A stretch of DNA of 64,000 nucleotides from Nocardioides sp. 503 (GTDB lineage Bacteria; Actinomycetota; Actinomycetes; Propionibacteriales; Nocardioidaceae). Below the pieces are notes generated by a model. It saw only the letters and a program-made list of their open reading frames with translations. It ran no database searches and was not told the origin of the DNA. Within the stretch, counting starts at the first letter, position 1. Every line of letters begins with the position of its first letter. Location of the stretch: contig NZ_SPUI01000006.1 in the NCBI RefSeq assembly GCF_004522095.1, positions 159,545-223,544 of the forward strand, written 5' to 3'. Below, piece by piece: positions 41,124 through 49,975 of the stretch. Both the position numbers and the translations under genes were made by a program.

Positions 41124-41960
41124 TCAGGCCTCGCCCATCACCAGGCCCTCGATCGTGTGCTTCTGCGTGATCGGCGTGAGCTCGTCGACCACCGGGCACG
41201 ACAGGTGCTGGCGCACCCGCTCGGGCAGCGCCTCCCAGAACGCGCGGGTGACGGCCAGGTCGTGCTTCTCGTCGTTGCCGGCGCCGGGGGCGTCGATGCC
41301 CAGGACCAGGACCGGACGCGACTTCTGCGAGTGGTTCTGGGTGCCGCGGTGGACCGTCAGCGCGGAGCGCGCGGAGATGTCGCCCATCTGCGGGTACTTG
41401 CGCACGGCCAGCTCCTCGTAGCGGGAGTAGGCCGACTTGTCCGGGAACATGCCGTGCTTGAAGTCCTCGCCGGTGTCCCAGTGGGTGCCGGGCGCGACCT
41501 CGAAGGGACCCATGTCCTCCTCGGTGTCGACGCAGGTGACGTTGAAGGCGAGCGAGGTGAGCCGGCGCTCCTCCAGCGTCTCGCGCGGGCTGGGGAAGTC
41601 GCGGTGCCACGGCTGGTTGACCGCGCCGGCGAACGGGATGTCGAAGCCGACCTCCACGATCTGGTAGTCGGGGCCGAGGACGGTCTCGCAGACCGCGCGG
41701 ACCCACGGGTGGTCGACCAGGTCGACGAAGCCGCGCAGGGCCTCGGGGTGGATCTCCACGTAGTAGCGGTTGGGTCCCCGCCCGACTGCGCCGCCCTCGC
41801 GGGAGCGGGCCTCGGTGAAGGCGGCCTCCACGTCCTCGCGGAGCTGCTCGACCCACTCGCGCGAGAAGGCCTGCTTGGCGGCGGTGATGCCGTCGGTCTG
41901 GATGGCGGAGGAGATGGCGTCCGTGTCGATCGGGACGTCGAGTGCTGCGGTGGTCGTCAT
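41124..41960 (-). CDS. PhyH-family Fe(II)/2-oxoglutarate dioxygenase
   Basis: A 278-residue oxygenase of the phytanoyl-CoA hydroxylase family, which hydroxylates small molecules using 2-oxoglutarate and O2. WHRDFPSP holds the His-x-Asp iron ligands and TVHRGTQNHSQKSRPVLVLG the distal His and the 2-oxoglutarate-binding Arg. AGGAGC precedes ATG 41960. It is divergent from a LacI regulator with paired operators between them, so it is probably that regulator's target. The substrate may be derived from the sugar carried by the adjacent transporter, but nothing in the sequence proves this. Confidence 0.88.
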   Translation of the reverse strand: MTTTAALDVPIDTDAISSAIQTDGITAAKQAFSREWVEQLREDVEAAFTEARSREGGAVGRGPNRYYVEIHPEALRGFVDLVDHPWVRAVCETVLGPDYQIVEVGFDIPFAGAVNQPWHRDFPSPRETLEERRLTSLAFNVTCVDTEEDMGPFEVAPGTHWDTGEDFKHGMFPDKSAYSRYEELAVRKYPQMGDISARSALTVHRGTQNHSQKSRPVLVLGIDAPGAGNDEKHDLAVTRAFWEALPERVRQHLSCPVVDELTPITQKHTIEGLVMGEA

Positions 41961-41996
41961 GGATGCTCCTGTTCGTTCCGGGTGTCGTCCCCTAGT

Positions 41997-42023
41997 TTGC
42001 AACGTTGCAATGCCACGTTGCAA
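41997..42023. promoter_or_regulatory. Tandem LacI-family operators
   Basis: TTGCAACGTTGCAA (41997-42010) is a perfect palindrome with the central CG of LacI-family sites. ATGCCACGTTGCAA (42010-42023) is a second, imperfect site centred 13 bp away. Both lie between the phyH-type gene and lacI. Confidence 0.8.
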
Positions 42024-42051
42024 TAGCCTGTGCCCCGGAGGTGGTGAATTC

Positions 42052-43086
42052 ATGCCGGCGAATCTCAAGGACGTCGCCATCCGGGCCGGGGTGTCGGTGC
42101 GCACGGTGTCGAACGTCGTCAACACCCCCGAGGTCGTCGCCGTGGGCACGCGCGAGCGCGTCCAGGCGGCCATCGAGGAGCTGGGCTACCGCCCCAACGT
42201 CGCCGCGCGGGCGCTGCGCCGGGGCCGCTCGGAGGTCATCGGCCTCGTGGTCCCCGAGATCGACTCGCCCTACTTCGCCGAGCTGGCCGCCCACGTCGTG
42301 CGGGCCGCCGAGGCGCGCGGCTGGACAGTGCACATCGAGCAGACCGACGGCAGCGGACCCCGGGAGCGCCAGCTCCTCGACGGTGCGCGGGGCCAGGGCG
42401 TCGACGGGGTGATCTTCAGCCCGTGGTCCATGACCGCCGACGAGATCTCCCGCCGCTCGGCGGCACCTCCGGTCGTGATGCTGGGCGAGCAGCCCGGCGT
42501 CGGGACCGTCGACCACGTCGCCGTCGACAACCGGCTGGCGGCCGACACCGCCACCCGCCACCTCCTCGCCTCCGGTCGGCGGCGCATCGCCGCCGTCGGC
42601 CTCCAGCCGCACCTGCGCAACGAGACGGCGCGTCAGCGCCTGGCCGGCTACCGCGACGCCCTGGCCGAGGCCGGCGTCCCGGACGACGAGCGCCTGCACG
42701 TCGCCGTGGAGCGGCTCCACCACGAGGACGGGGTGGGGGCGATGCAGCGGCTCGCCCAGCTGGACGAGCTCCCGGACGCGTTGTTCTGCTTCACCGACCA
42801 GCTGGCGCTCGGCGCCCTGCGCGCCTGCGCGGACCTCGGGCTGCGGGTGCCCGAGGACGTCGCCCTGGTCGGCTTCGACGACATCGAGGCCGGGCGCTAC
42901 GCCGTGCCCAGCATCACCACCGTCGCGCCCGACAAGCCCCGTCTGGCCGAGCTCGTCCTCACCTGCCTCGAGGAGCGCATGCGCGACCACGAGCTGCCCG
43001 GGCGCGACCTGGTGGTGCCGCACCGGCTGCTCGTGCGCGAGAGCGCGCCGGCACCTGGGGCGGCCCCCGGGGGAGCCGCCGGATGA
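42052..43086 (+). CDS. LacI-family transcriptional regulator
   Basis: A 344-residue repressor. The first 50 residues are the DNA-binding headpiece (NLKDVAIRAGVSVRTVSNVVNTPEVVAVGTRERVQAAIEELGYRPNVAARALR) with the hinge helix; the remainder is the periplasmic-binding-like sensor domain (IGLVVPEIDSPYFAELA, HVAVDNRLAADTATRHLLASGRRRIA, ALFCFTDQLALGAL, DVALVGFDDIEAGRYAVPSITTV). GGAGGTGG precedes ATG 42052. It probably represses itself and the divergent dioxygenase gene through the paired operators. Confidence 0.94.
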   Translation: MPANLKDVAIRAGVSVRTVSNVVNTPEVVAVGTRERVQAAIEELGYRPNVAARALRRGRSEVIGLVVPEIDSPYFAELAAHVVRAAEARGWTVHIEQTDGSGPRERQLLDGARGQGVDGVIFSPWSMTADEISRRSAAPPVVMLGEQPGVGTVDHVAVDNRLAADTATRHLLASGRRRIAAVGLQPHLRNETARQRLAGYRDALAEAGVPDDERLHVAVERLHHEDGVGAMQRLAQLDELPDALFCFTDQLALGALRACADLGLRVPEDVALVGFDDIEAGRYAVPSITTVAPDKPRLAELVLTCLEERMRDHELPGRDLVVPHRLLVRESAPAPGAAPGGAAG

Positions 43087-43127
43087 GACGCGGGACAACC
43101 CGTTCGCGCCGCGCCCGGCGACGTTCC

Positions 43128-43133
43128 TAGACT
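43128..43133 (+). promoter_or_regulatory. Leaderless -10 element for pheST
   Basis: TAGACT with a 7-nt gap to GTG 43141. No T-box or leader peptide fits in the 54-nt gap. Confidence 0.6.
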
Positions 43134-43140
43134 TCACCTC

Positions 43141-44259
43141 GTGTCCGGACCCAATACCGACTTCGACCCCGTGGAGGTCAGCACCTTGCAGCCCGAAGAG
43201 GTCGAGGCCGCCCGCGACGCCGCGCTGGCGGCGTTCGCCGCGGCCGGCGACCTCGAGCAGCTCAAGCAGGCCCGCCTCGAGCACGTGGGGGACCGCTCGC
43301 CGCTGGCGCTGGCCAACCGCGAGATCGGGGCGCTGCCGCCCCAGGCCCGCAAGGAGGCCGGGCAGCGGCTCGGCCAGGCCCGCGGGGCCGTCAACCAGGC
43401 CCTCGCGGCCCGGCTCGCGGTCCTGGAGGCCGAGCACGAGGAGCGGATGCTGGTCGAGGAGACCGTCGACGTCACGGTCCCGACCGACCGGCTGCCCGTG
43501 GGTGCCCGCCACCCGATCACGACCGGGTCCGAGCTGATCGCCGACATCTTCGTCGCGATGGGCTGGGAGGTCGCCGAGGGTCCCGTCATCGAGGCCGAGT
43601 GGCTCAACTTCGACGCCCTCAACCTCGGGCCCGACCACCCCGCCCGCACGATGCAGGACACCTTCTGGACCTCGCCGGCCGAGGACCACCTGGTGCTGCG
43701 CACCCACACCTCCCCGGTGCAGGCGCGCACGATGCTGACGCGCGAGCCTCCGATCTACGTCGTGTGCCCGGGGCGGGTGTTCCGCACCGACGAGTACGAC
43801 GCCACGCACAGCCCGATGTTCCACCAGGTCGAGGGCCTCGCCATCGACGAGGGCATCTCGATGGCCCACCTGAAGGGCACCCTGGACCACTTCGCCGGCG
43901 CCATGTTCGGCGAGGGCATCACGACCCGCTTCCGGCCGTCGTACTTCCCCTTCACCGAGCCCAGCGCCGAGGTCGACCTGGTCTGCTTCGTGTGCCGCGG
44001 CGCCGCCGTGGTGGCCGACGGCGACGTCATGGTCACCTGCCGGACCTGCCGCGGCGAGGGCTGGATCGAGTGGGGCGGCTGCGGCGTGGTCAACCCCCGG
44101 GTGCTGGTGGCCTGCGGGGTGGACCCCGAGCGCTACTCCGGCTTCGCCTTCGGCATGGGCATCGACCGCACGCTGATGTTCCGCCACGGCCTCGAGGACC
44201 TGCGCGCCCTCTTCGAGGGCGACGTCCGCTTCACCACCGCCTTCGGAAGCGAGCTCTGA
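43141..44259 (+). CDS. pheS: Phenylalanyl-tRNA synthetase alpha subunit
   Basis: Catalytic subunit of the (alpha-beta)2 enzyme that charges tRNA-Phe. The N-terminal coiled coil (about 20-110) binds tRNA; the class II core shows HPITTGSELIADIFVAMGW, MQDTFW, RTHTSPVQARTM (motif 2 region), FHQVEGLAID and GFAFGMGIDRTLMFRHG (motif 3). Between motifs lies a four-cysteine insert (CFVCRG...CRTCRG) that could bind zinc and is common in actinobacterial PheS. The usual upstream infC cluster is 8 kb away here because of the sugar island. pheT starts 3 nt after the stop. Confidence 0.97.
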   Translation: MSGPNTDFDPVEVSTLQPEEVEAARDAALAAFAAAGDLEQLKQARLEHVGDRSPLALANREIGALPPQARKEAGQRLGQARGAVNQALAARLAVLEAEHEERMLVEETVDVTVPTDRLPVGARHPITTGSELIADIFVAMGWEVAEGPVIEAEWLNFDALNLGPDHPARTMQDTFWTSPAEDHLVLRTHTSPVQARTMLTREPPIYVVCPGRVFRTDEYDATHSPMFHQVEGLAIDEGISMAHLKGTLDHFAGAMFGEGITTRFRPSYFPFTEPSAEVDLVCFVCRGAAVVADGDVMVTCRTCRGEGWIEWGGCGVVNPRVLVACGVDPERYSGFAFGMGIDRTLMFRHGLEDLRALFEGDVRFTTAFGSEL

Positions 44260-44262
44260 GGC

Positions 44263-46743
44263 ATGAAGACCCCCGTCTCCTGGATCAGGGAGCTCGTCGA
44301 GCTGCCCGCCGACGTCACCACCGACGCCCTCACCGAGCGGCTGACCGCCCTCGGGCTCAAGCTCGAGGCGATCGACCGCCCCGGCGAGGCGATCACCGGG
44401 CCGCTCGTGGTCGGCCGCGTGCTCACGATGGAGCCCGAGCCGCAGAAGAACGGCAAGACCATCAACTGGTGCTCCGTCGACGTCGGCGAGGCCAGCGGCA
44501 CCGGCGAGCCCCAGGGCATCGTCTGCGGCGCCCACAACTTCGCGCCCGGCGACCTGGTCGTCGTGGTCCTGCCCGGCGGCGTGCTGCCCGGCGGCTTCGC
44601 GATCTCCGCGCGCAAGACCTACGGCCACGTCTCGGCCGGCATGATCTGCTCGGCGGCCGAGCTCGGCCTCGGGGTGGACCACGACGGGATCATCGTGCTG
44701 CCGGCCGACGCCGGCGAGCCCGGCGACAGCGCGTTCGGCGTGCTCGGCCTCGACGAGGAGATCATCGAGTTCGAGATCAACCCCGACCGGGCCTACGCCC
44801 TGTCCCTGCGCGGCGTCGCGCGAGAGGCCGCCCTCGCCTTCGGGGTCCCGTTCCGGGACCCGGCGGTGCGCGAGGTGCCCGAGCCGGACGCCGATGGCTA
44901 CCCCGTGATCATCGACGACCCCGCGGGGTGCCCGGTCTTCGCGGCGCGCCGCGTGACCGGCTTCGACGCGACCGCCCCGACGCCGGGCTGGATGGCCCGG
45001 CGCCTCACGCAGGCCGGCATGCGCCCGATCTCGCTGGGCGTCGACGTCACCAACTACGTGATGCTCGAGCTCGGCCAGCCCATCCACGGCTACGACGGCG
45101 ACAAGCTCGACGGCGCGCTCCACGTGCGCCGCGCCACCGAGGGGGAGCGGCTCACGACCCTCGACGGCACCCGGCGGGTCCTGTCCTCGGACGACCTGGT
45201 CGTCGTCGACGGCTCCGGCCCGATCGGCCTGGCCGGCGTGATGGGCGGTGCGACCACCGAGCTCTCCGAGACGACGACCCACGTCGTCATCGAGGCAGCC
45301 CACTGGGACGCCGTCTCGATGTTCCGCACCGGCAAGCGCCACAAGCTGTCCTCGGAGGCCGGCAAGCGCAACGAGCGCGGCGTCGACCCGCTCCTGCCCG
45401 CGGTCGCGGCCGACCGTGTGGCCGAGCTGCTGACGACGTACGGCGGCGGCACGGTCGAGCCCGGCGCCACCCTGGTCGGGGTGGTCCCGTCCTCGCCCAC
45501 GATCGAGATCGACGCCGACCTCCCGGCCCGGATCAGCGGCATCCCGATCCCGGCGGAGACCACGGTGGCCCACCTGGAGGCCGTGGGCTGTGCCGTCACG
45601 GTGGAGGGCGAGCGGCTGACCGTCGTCCCGCCGACCTGGCGCCCCGACGTCACCGACCCCTACGACCTCGTCGAGGAGGTCGCGCGCGTCGTCGGCTACG
45701 ACCAGGTCCCCTCGGTGCTGCCGCGCGAGGCCGCCGGCCGTGGCCTCACCCGCGAGCAGCGGCTGCGCCGTCGCGTCGGCCGGCTCCTCGCCGGGGCCGG
45801 GTGCGTGGAGGTGGTGAGCTTCCCGTTCGTCGGCGAGGCCACCTTCGACGACCTCGGCCTGCCGCCGGACGACGTGCTGCGCCGCACCGTCACGCTGGCC
45901 AACCCCATCTCCTCGGAGGAGCCGTCCTACACGACGACGCTCCTGCCCGGGCTCCTCAAGGCGGCGGCCCGCAACCTGGGTCGCGGCGCGAGCGGGGTGT
46001 CGCTCTTCGAGACCGGCACGGTGGCCTTCCCGGTCGACCGCGGTCCCGCGCCGATCTACGGCGTCGACCTGCGGCCCAGCGACGCCGAGCTGGACAAGCT
46101 GCTCGAGGTCCTGCCGCGCCAGCCGCTCTTCCTCGCGGTGGTGCTCTCCGGCGAGGCCGAGCGGCCCGGGTGGTGGGGCGCCGGTCGCGAGAGCGGCTGG
46201 GCCGACAGCATCGCGCTCGTGCGCCGGCTCGCCGCCGACCTCGGTGTCGCGCTGGAGGTCGTCTCCGCCGCCCGCGCGCCGTGGCACCCGGGCCGCTGCG
46301 CGCGGCTCGAGGTCGACGGCGTCGAGATCGGCCACGCCGGCGAGCTGCACCCCACGGTGTGCAAGGCCTTCGGCCTGCCGGCGCGCAGCGCCGCGCTCGA
46401 GCTGGACCTCGACCACCTGATGAGCCGCGCCGTGGACGTGGTCGCCGGCCCCGAGCTGTCGACCTACCCGCTGGCCAAGGAGGACGTCGCCCTCGTCGTC
46501 GACGCCGCCACCACCGTGGCCGCGGTCGAGGACGCCCTGCGCGAGGGTGCGGGCGAGCTGCTGGAGTCGATCCGGCTCTTCGACGTCTACACCGGCGACC
46601 AGGTCGGTCAGGGCCGCAAGTCGCTGGCCTTCGCCCTGCGCTTCCGGGCCCCCGACCGGACCCTCACCGAGGAGGACACCGGCGCCGCCCGCGACGCGGC
46701 GGTCGCCGTCGCCGCGGCCAGGTGCGGCGCGGTCCAGCGCTGA
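44263..46743 (+). CDS. pheT: Phenylalanyl-tRNA synthetase beta subunit
   Basis: An 826-residue subunit of PheRS. Domains in order: the EMAP/OB-like tRNA-binding domain (about 40-155; VVGRVLTMEPEPQKNGKTINWCSVDVG, IVCGAHNF), the B3/B4 editing domain (about 210-400; GVDVTNYVMLELGQPIHGYDGDKL, GVMGG), the B5 DNA-binding-like domain (about 405-475), the catalytic-like core (FPFVGEATFDDLG, NPISSEEPSYTTTLLPGLLKAAARN), and the anticodon-binding FDX-ACB domain at the end (STYPLAKEDVALVVDAATT...VGQGRKSLAFALRFRAPDRTLT). The SARP regulator gene starts 4 nt after its stop. Confidence 0.97.
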   Translation: MKTPVSWIRELVELPADVTTDALTERLTALGLKLEAIDRPGEAITGPLVVGRVLTMEPEPQKNGKTINWCSVDVGEASGTGEPQGIVCGAHNFAPGDLVVVVLPGGVLPGGFAISARKTYGHVSAGMICSAAELGLGVDHDGIIVLPADAGEPGDSAFGVLGLDEEIIEFEINPDRAYALSLRGVAREAALAFGVPFRDPAVREVPEPDADGYPVIIDDPAGCPVFAARRVTGFDATAPTPGWMARRLTQAGMRPISLGVDVTNYVMLELGQPIHGYDGDKLDGALHVRRATEGERLTTLDGTRRVLSSDDLVVVDGSGPIGLAGVMGGATTELSETTTHVVIEAAHWDAVSMFRTGKRHKLSSEAGKRNERGVDPLLPAVAADRVAELLTTYGGGTVEPGATLVGVVPSSPTIEIDADLPARISGIPIPAETTVAHLEAVGCAVTVEGERLTVVPPTWRPDVTDPYDLVEEVARVVGYDQVPSVLPREAAGRGLTREQRLRRRVGRLLAGAGCVEVVSFPFVGEATFDDLGLPPDDVLRRTVTLANPISSEEPSYTTTLLPGLLKAAARNLGRGASGVSLFETGTVAFPVDRGPAPIYGVDLRPSDAELDKLLEVLPRQPLFLAVVLSGEAERPGWWGAGRESGWADSIALVRRLAADLGVALEVVSAARAPWHPGRCARLEVDGVEIGHAGELHPTVCKAFGLPARSAALELDLDHLMSRAVDVVAGPELSTYPLAKEDVALVVDAATTVAAVEDALREGAGELLESIRLFDVYTGDQVGQGRKSLAFALRFRAPDRTLTEEDTGAARDAAVAVAAARCGAVQR

Positions 46744-46747
46744 TGGG

Positions 46748-49700
46748 ATGAGCGTGCTGGCCCTGCTGGACGGCGTCACCTGGCACGGTGCGCCGGTCAC
46801 CGGCGAGCGGGCGCACGCGCTGCTCGCCGCGCTGGTGGCCGCCGGCGGCCGCACGGTGGGGGACGCGACCCTGGTCGAGGAGGTCTGGGGCGCCGACGAC
46901 CGGCCGGCCGTCCCGGCCAAGGCCCTGCAGGTGGTGGTGTCCCGGGTCCGCGCGCAGACCGCGCCCGACGCCGTACGGCGCACGGAGCAGGGCTACGCGC
47001 TCGGGCTCCCCGCCCAGGACGTGGACGCCCTCGAGCTGGGCGTCCTGCTCGAGGAGGCCCGGCGTGCCGAGGGCCACGGCGACGCGGTGACGGCGCGCGA
47101 CCGCGCCGCCGCCGCGGTCGCGACCCCCGTGGCCGGCCCGGGCGCGCCCGGGGCCGTGGAGGACCTGCGGGCCGAGGCCCGGGAGCGGCTCGTCGCCGCT
47201 CGAGCCGTGCTGGGTCGGACGTCGTCCGTGCTCGGCGACCACGCGGAGGCCCTGCGGCACCTCACCGAGCTCCCGGTGCCCGACGAGGCCACCATGGCGG
47301 CGCTCCTGCGCAGCGAGCTGGCCGTGCACGGCGCGCCCGCCGCGCTGCTGCGCTACGGCGCCCACCGCAGCCGGCTGGCCGAGGAGCTGGGCGTGGACCC
47401 CGGCCCGCTGCTGCAGGCGGTGCACGCCGAGCTCCTCGCCGCCGACAACCCCGTGCGGGCGGGGCTGCGCTTCGAGGCCACCTCGCTGGTCGGTCGCGAC
47501 GACGACCTCCGGGCCCTGCGCGCGGCGGTCCGCGAGGCGCGGGTGACCTCGATCCTGGGACCCGGCGGGCTGGGCAAGACCCGCCTGGCGCACCTGCTCG
47601 GGCGCGAGGCCGAGCAGCAGGTCGTGCACTTCGTGGAGCTCGTCGGCGTCACCTCCGCGGAGGACGTGGTGGTCGAGGTCGGCTCGGCCCTGGGCGTCCG
47701 CGACTCGGTGAGCGGGCGCCGGGTGCTCAGCGCCGCCCAGCTCGGCGACGTGCGCTCGCGGATCGCGGCCCACCTCGACCAGGCCCCGACGCTGCTGATC
47801 CTCGACAACTGCGAGCACGTCATCACCGCGGTCGCCGACCTGGTGGCCTTCCTGGTGGCGACGTGCGGGCGGCTGCGGGTGCTCACCACCACGCGGTCGC
47901 CGCTGGGCATCGCCGCCGAGCGGGTCTTCCCGCTGGCCCAGCTCGACGAGGACGCCGCCCGCCAGCTGTTCGTCGAGCGGGCCCGGGCCGCCCGACCGGG
48001 GGTGGAGCTGGACGACGACGCCGTACGCCGGGTGGTCGCGCGGCTCGACGGGCTCCCGCTGACCCTCGAGCTGGCCGCCGCGAAGGTGCGGGCGATGTCG
48101 GTGGAGGACGTCGCCGCGCGCCTGGACGACCGGTTCCGGCTCCTCAACGGCGCCGACCGCAGCAAGCCCGACCGCCACCAGACCCTGCTCGGGGTCATCG
48201 ACTGGTCGTGGAACCTCCTCGATCGGCCCGAGCGCGACGCGCTCGCCCGGCTCTCGGTCTTCCACGACGGCTTCACGCTGGACACCGCCGAGACCGTCCT
48301 GCCCGGCGACGGGCTCACCGCTGTGCAGACGCTCGTGGACCAGTCCCTCCTGAGCGTCGCCGAAGCCGCGGGGACCGTGCGCTACCGGATGCTCGAGACC
48401 GTCCGCGAGTTCGGTCGCCGGCGCCTCGTGGAGTCGGGGGAGGAGGCCGACGCGCTGGCGGCCCAGCTCGCCTGGGCGCGCGGCTACACCGCCGACGTCA
48501 CGGTCGAGCTCTTCTCCGCCCGTCAGTTCGAGGTGATGGACGCGCTCGCCCGGGAGGAGGGCAACCTCGCCGATGTCCTGCGCCTCTCGCTCGCGAGCGG
48601 CGAGCGACCCACCGCGCTGCGGCTGGTGGCGTCGCTGGGCCACTACTGGAACATCAAGGGCGAGCACCCTCGCCTGCTCGCCCTGTGCGCCGCCGTCGAC
48701 GAGCTGCTGGACGGGTGGCAGCCGACCCCGGACCTGGTGGACGACGCCGTGGGTGCCGCCGCGATCCTGGCGACCAACACGATGATCGCCCTGGCGGACA
48801 TCCCCGCGGCCTGCCGGGCGCTGCTCGACGACTACGGGGACCTCGCGAGCCTGCCGGTGACCCGGGCCGTGGTGGCCGTCATGCGCCTCTACGCCCCCGG
48901 TGACCCGATGTGGCCGCTGCCGGAGGCCGACGACCTCCTGGAGTCGCCCGACCACCACCTGGCCGCCCTGGCCCACCAGTGGGCCATGCACCAGCGCGAG
49001 GGGAAGGGCGACATCGAGGGGGCGCTCGCGCTCGCCGACCGCTCCCTGTCGCTGTGGGGCGAGGACGACGGGCCGTGGAACCGGACGTTGGTGGAGACCC
49101 AGCTCGCCGGGCTGCACGCGCAGACCGGCAACACCGAGCAGGCGGCCCTCCACGCGCTCGCCGCGATCCCGGTGCTCGACCGCCTCGAGGCCTACGACGA
49201 CGCGATCTCGACCCGGTCGATCCTGGCCAACGCCGCCATCGAGGCCGGCCGCTTCGACGAGGCCCAAGGGATCGTGGACCAGATCAAGGAGCTCGAGCGC
49301 TACAACACCGCCGGCTTCGGGTCCGGAGTCATCATCACCGCCTGCAAGGCCGAGCTGGAGCTGGCCCGCGGCGAGACGGCCAGGGGGCTGTCGCTCTTCC
49401 GTACGACCGTCGAGGAGCTGCGCGGCCTCTCGTTCCCGGGCCTGGGCAAGCCGACGGGTCTGGAGCCGTGGACGATCTTCGGCGAGACCGCGGCCACCGT
49501 GGCCTACGCCCGGCACGGGCGCGGCGACGAGGGGCGCGACCTGCTCGACACCCTGCGGATCAAGGCGCAGCTGCTCCTCGACGCCGAGCGGCAGCCGCTG
49601 GAGTACCCCACCGCCGGCATGGTGCTCTTCGCCGTCGGCGCCTGGGGCCTGCTGCGCGAGACGACGCCGACGCCCGACGCGGTCCACCTGGTCGTGCTGG

Positions 49701-49870
49701 CGCGCCTCTTCTCCTACAGCCGCTACTCGCCCAGCCTGGCCTGGGACCCCGTCGCCGAGGTCGCCGAGCGGCTCGCGCCCGGCGAGCTCGACCGCGTCCT
49801 CGCCGAGTACGGCGAGCGCCGCGGCCCCGACCTCCTCGACGAGGCGCGGGAGCTGGTGGCGACCCTGTAG
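46748..49870 (+). CDS. SARP/AfsR-type STAND regulator
   Basis: A 1040-residue transcriptional regulator. Residues 1-75 are an OmpR-like winged helix (GRTVGDATLVEEVWGADDRPAVPAKALQVVVSRVR), 85-240 a bacterial transcriptional activation domain ending in ELGVDPGPLLQAVHAELL, and about 245-560 an NB-ARC-like ATPase with Walker A GPGGLGKT at 271-278 and Walker B TLLILDNCEH; the C-terminal half is helical and TPR-like (ALADRSLSLWGEDDGPW, AALHALAAIPVLDRLEAY). Such proteins sense a signal with the repeats and bind direct repeats with 11-bp spacing. It follows pheT by 4 nt, an odd operon partner, and converges on a DrrAB-type exporter whose promoter holds three 11-bp repeats. Confidence 0.9.
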   Translation: MSVLALLDGVTWHGAPVTGERAHALLAALVAAGGRTVGDATLVEEVWGADDRPAVPAKALQVVVSRVRAQTAPDAVRRTEQGYALGLPAQDVDALELGVLLEEARRAEGHGDAVTARDRAAAAVATPVAGPGAPGAVEDLRAEARERLVAARAVLGRTSSVLGDHAEALRHLTELPVPDEATMAALLRSELAVHGAPAALLRYGAHRSRLAEELGVDPGPLLQAVHAELLAADNPVRAGLRFEATSLVGRDDDLRALRAAVREARVTSILGPGGLGKTRLAHLLGREAEQQVVHFVELVGVTSAEDVVVEVGSALGVRDSVSGRRVLSAAQLGDVRSRIAAHLDQAPTLLILDNCEHVITAVADLVAFLVATCGRLRVLTTTRSPLGIAAERVFPLAQLDEDAARQLFVERARAARPGVELDDDAVRRVVARLDGLPLTLELAAAKVRAMSVEDVAARLDDRFRLLNGADRSKPDRHQTLLGVIDWSWNLLDRPERDALARLSVFHDGFTLDTAETVLPGDGLTAVQTLVDQSLLSVAEAAGTVRYRMLETVREFGRRRLVESGEEADALAAQLAWARGYTADVTVELFSARQFEVMDALAREEGNLADVLRLSLASGERPTALRLVASLGHYWNIKGEHPRLLALCAAVDELLDGWQPTPDLVDDAVGAAAILATNTMIALADIPAACRALLDDYGDLASLPVTRAVVAVMRLYAPGDPMWPLPEADDLLESPDHHLAALAHQWAMHQREGKGDIEGALALADRSLSLWGEDDGPWNRTLVETQLAGLHAQTGNTEQAALHALAAIPVLDRLEAYDDAISTRSILANAAIEAGRFDEAQGIVDQIKELERYNTAGFGSGVIITACKAELELARGETARGLSLFRTTVEELRGLSFPGLGKPTGLEPWTIFGETAATVAYARHGRGDEGRDLLDTLRIKAQLLLDAERQPLEYPTAGMVLFAVGAWGLLRETTPTPDAVHLVVLARLFSYSRYSPSLAWDPVAEVAERLAPGELDRVLAEYGERRGPDLLDEARELVATL

Positions 49871-49909
49871 CTGTGGCCTCGTGGGGCAGGTGCGGGGGAG
49901 CCGGCAGGC

Positions 49910-49959
49910 GGGTCGTGTGCCGGAGGCAGTGCGGGGACGCAGCCTGCGGCACACGACCC
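49910..49959. terminator. Bidirectional terminator between the SARP gene and the exporter
   Basis: 18-bp arms (49910-49927 and 49942-49959) with one mismatch; the 14-nt loop can itself pair (TGCG/CGCA). It insulates the two convergent operons. Confidence 0.85.
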
Positions 49960-49975
49960 ACCCGGCCGCGCCCGG

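Noticed and set aside
43975..44085. Four-cysteine insert in PheS as a novel zinc domain
   Set aside because: The same insert is, to my knowledge, usual in actinobacterial PheS.
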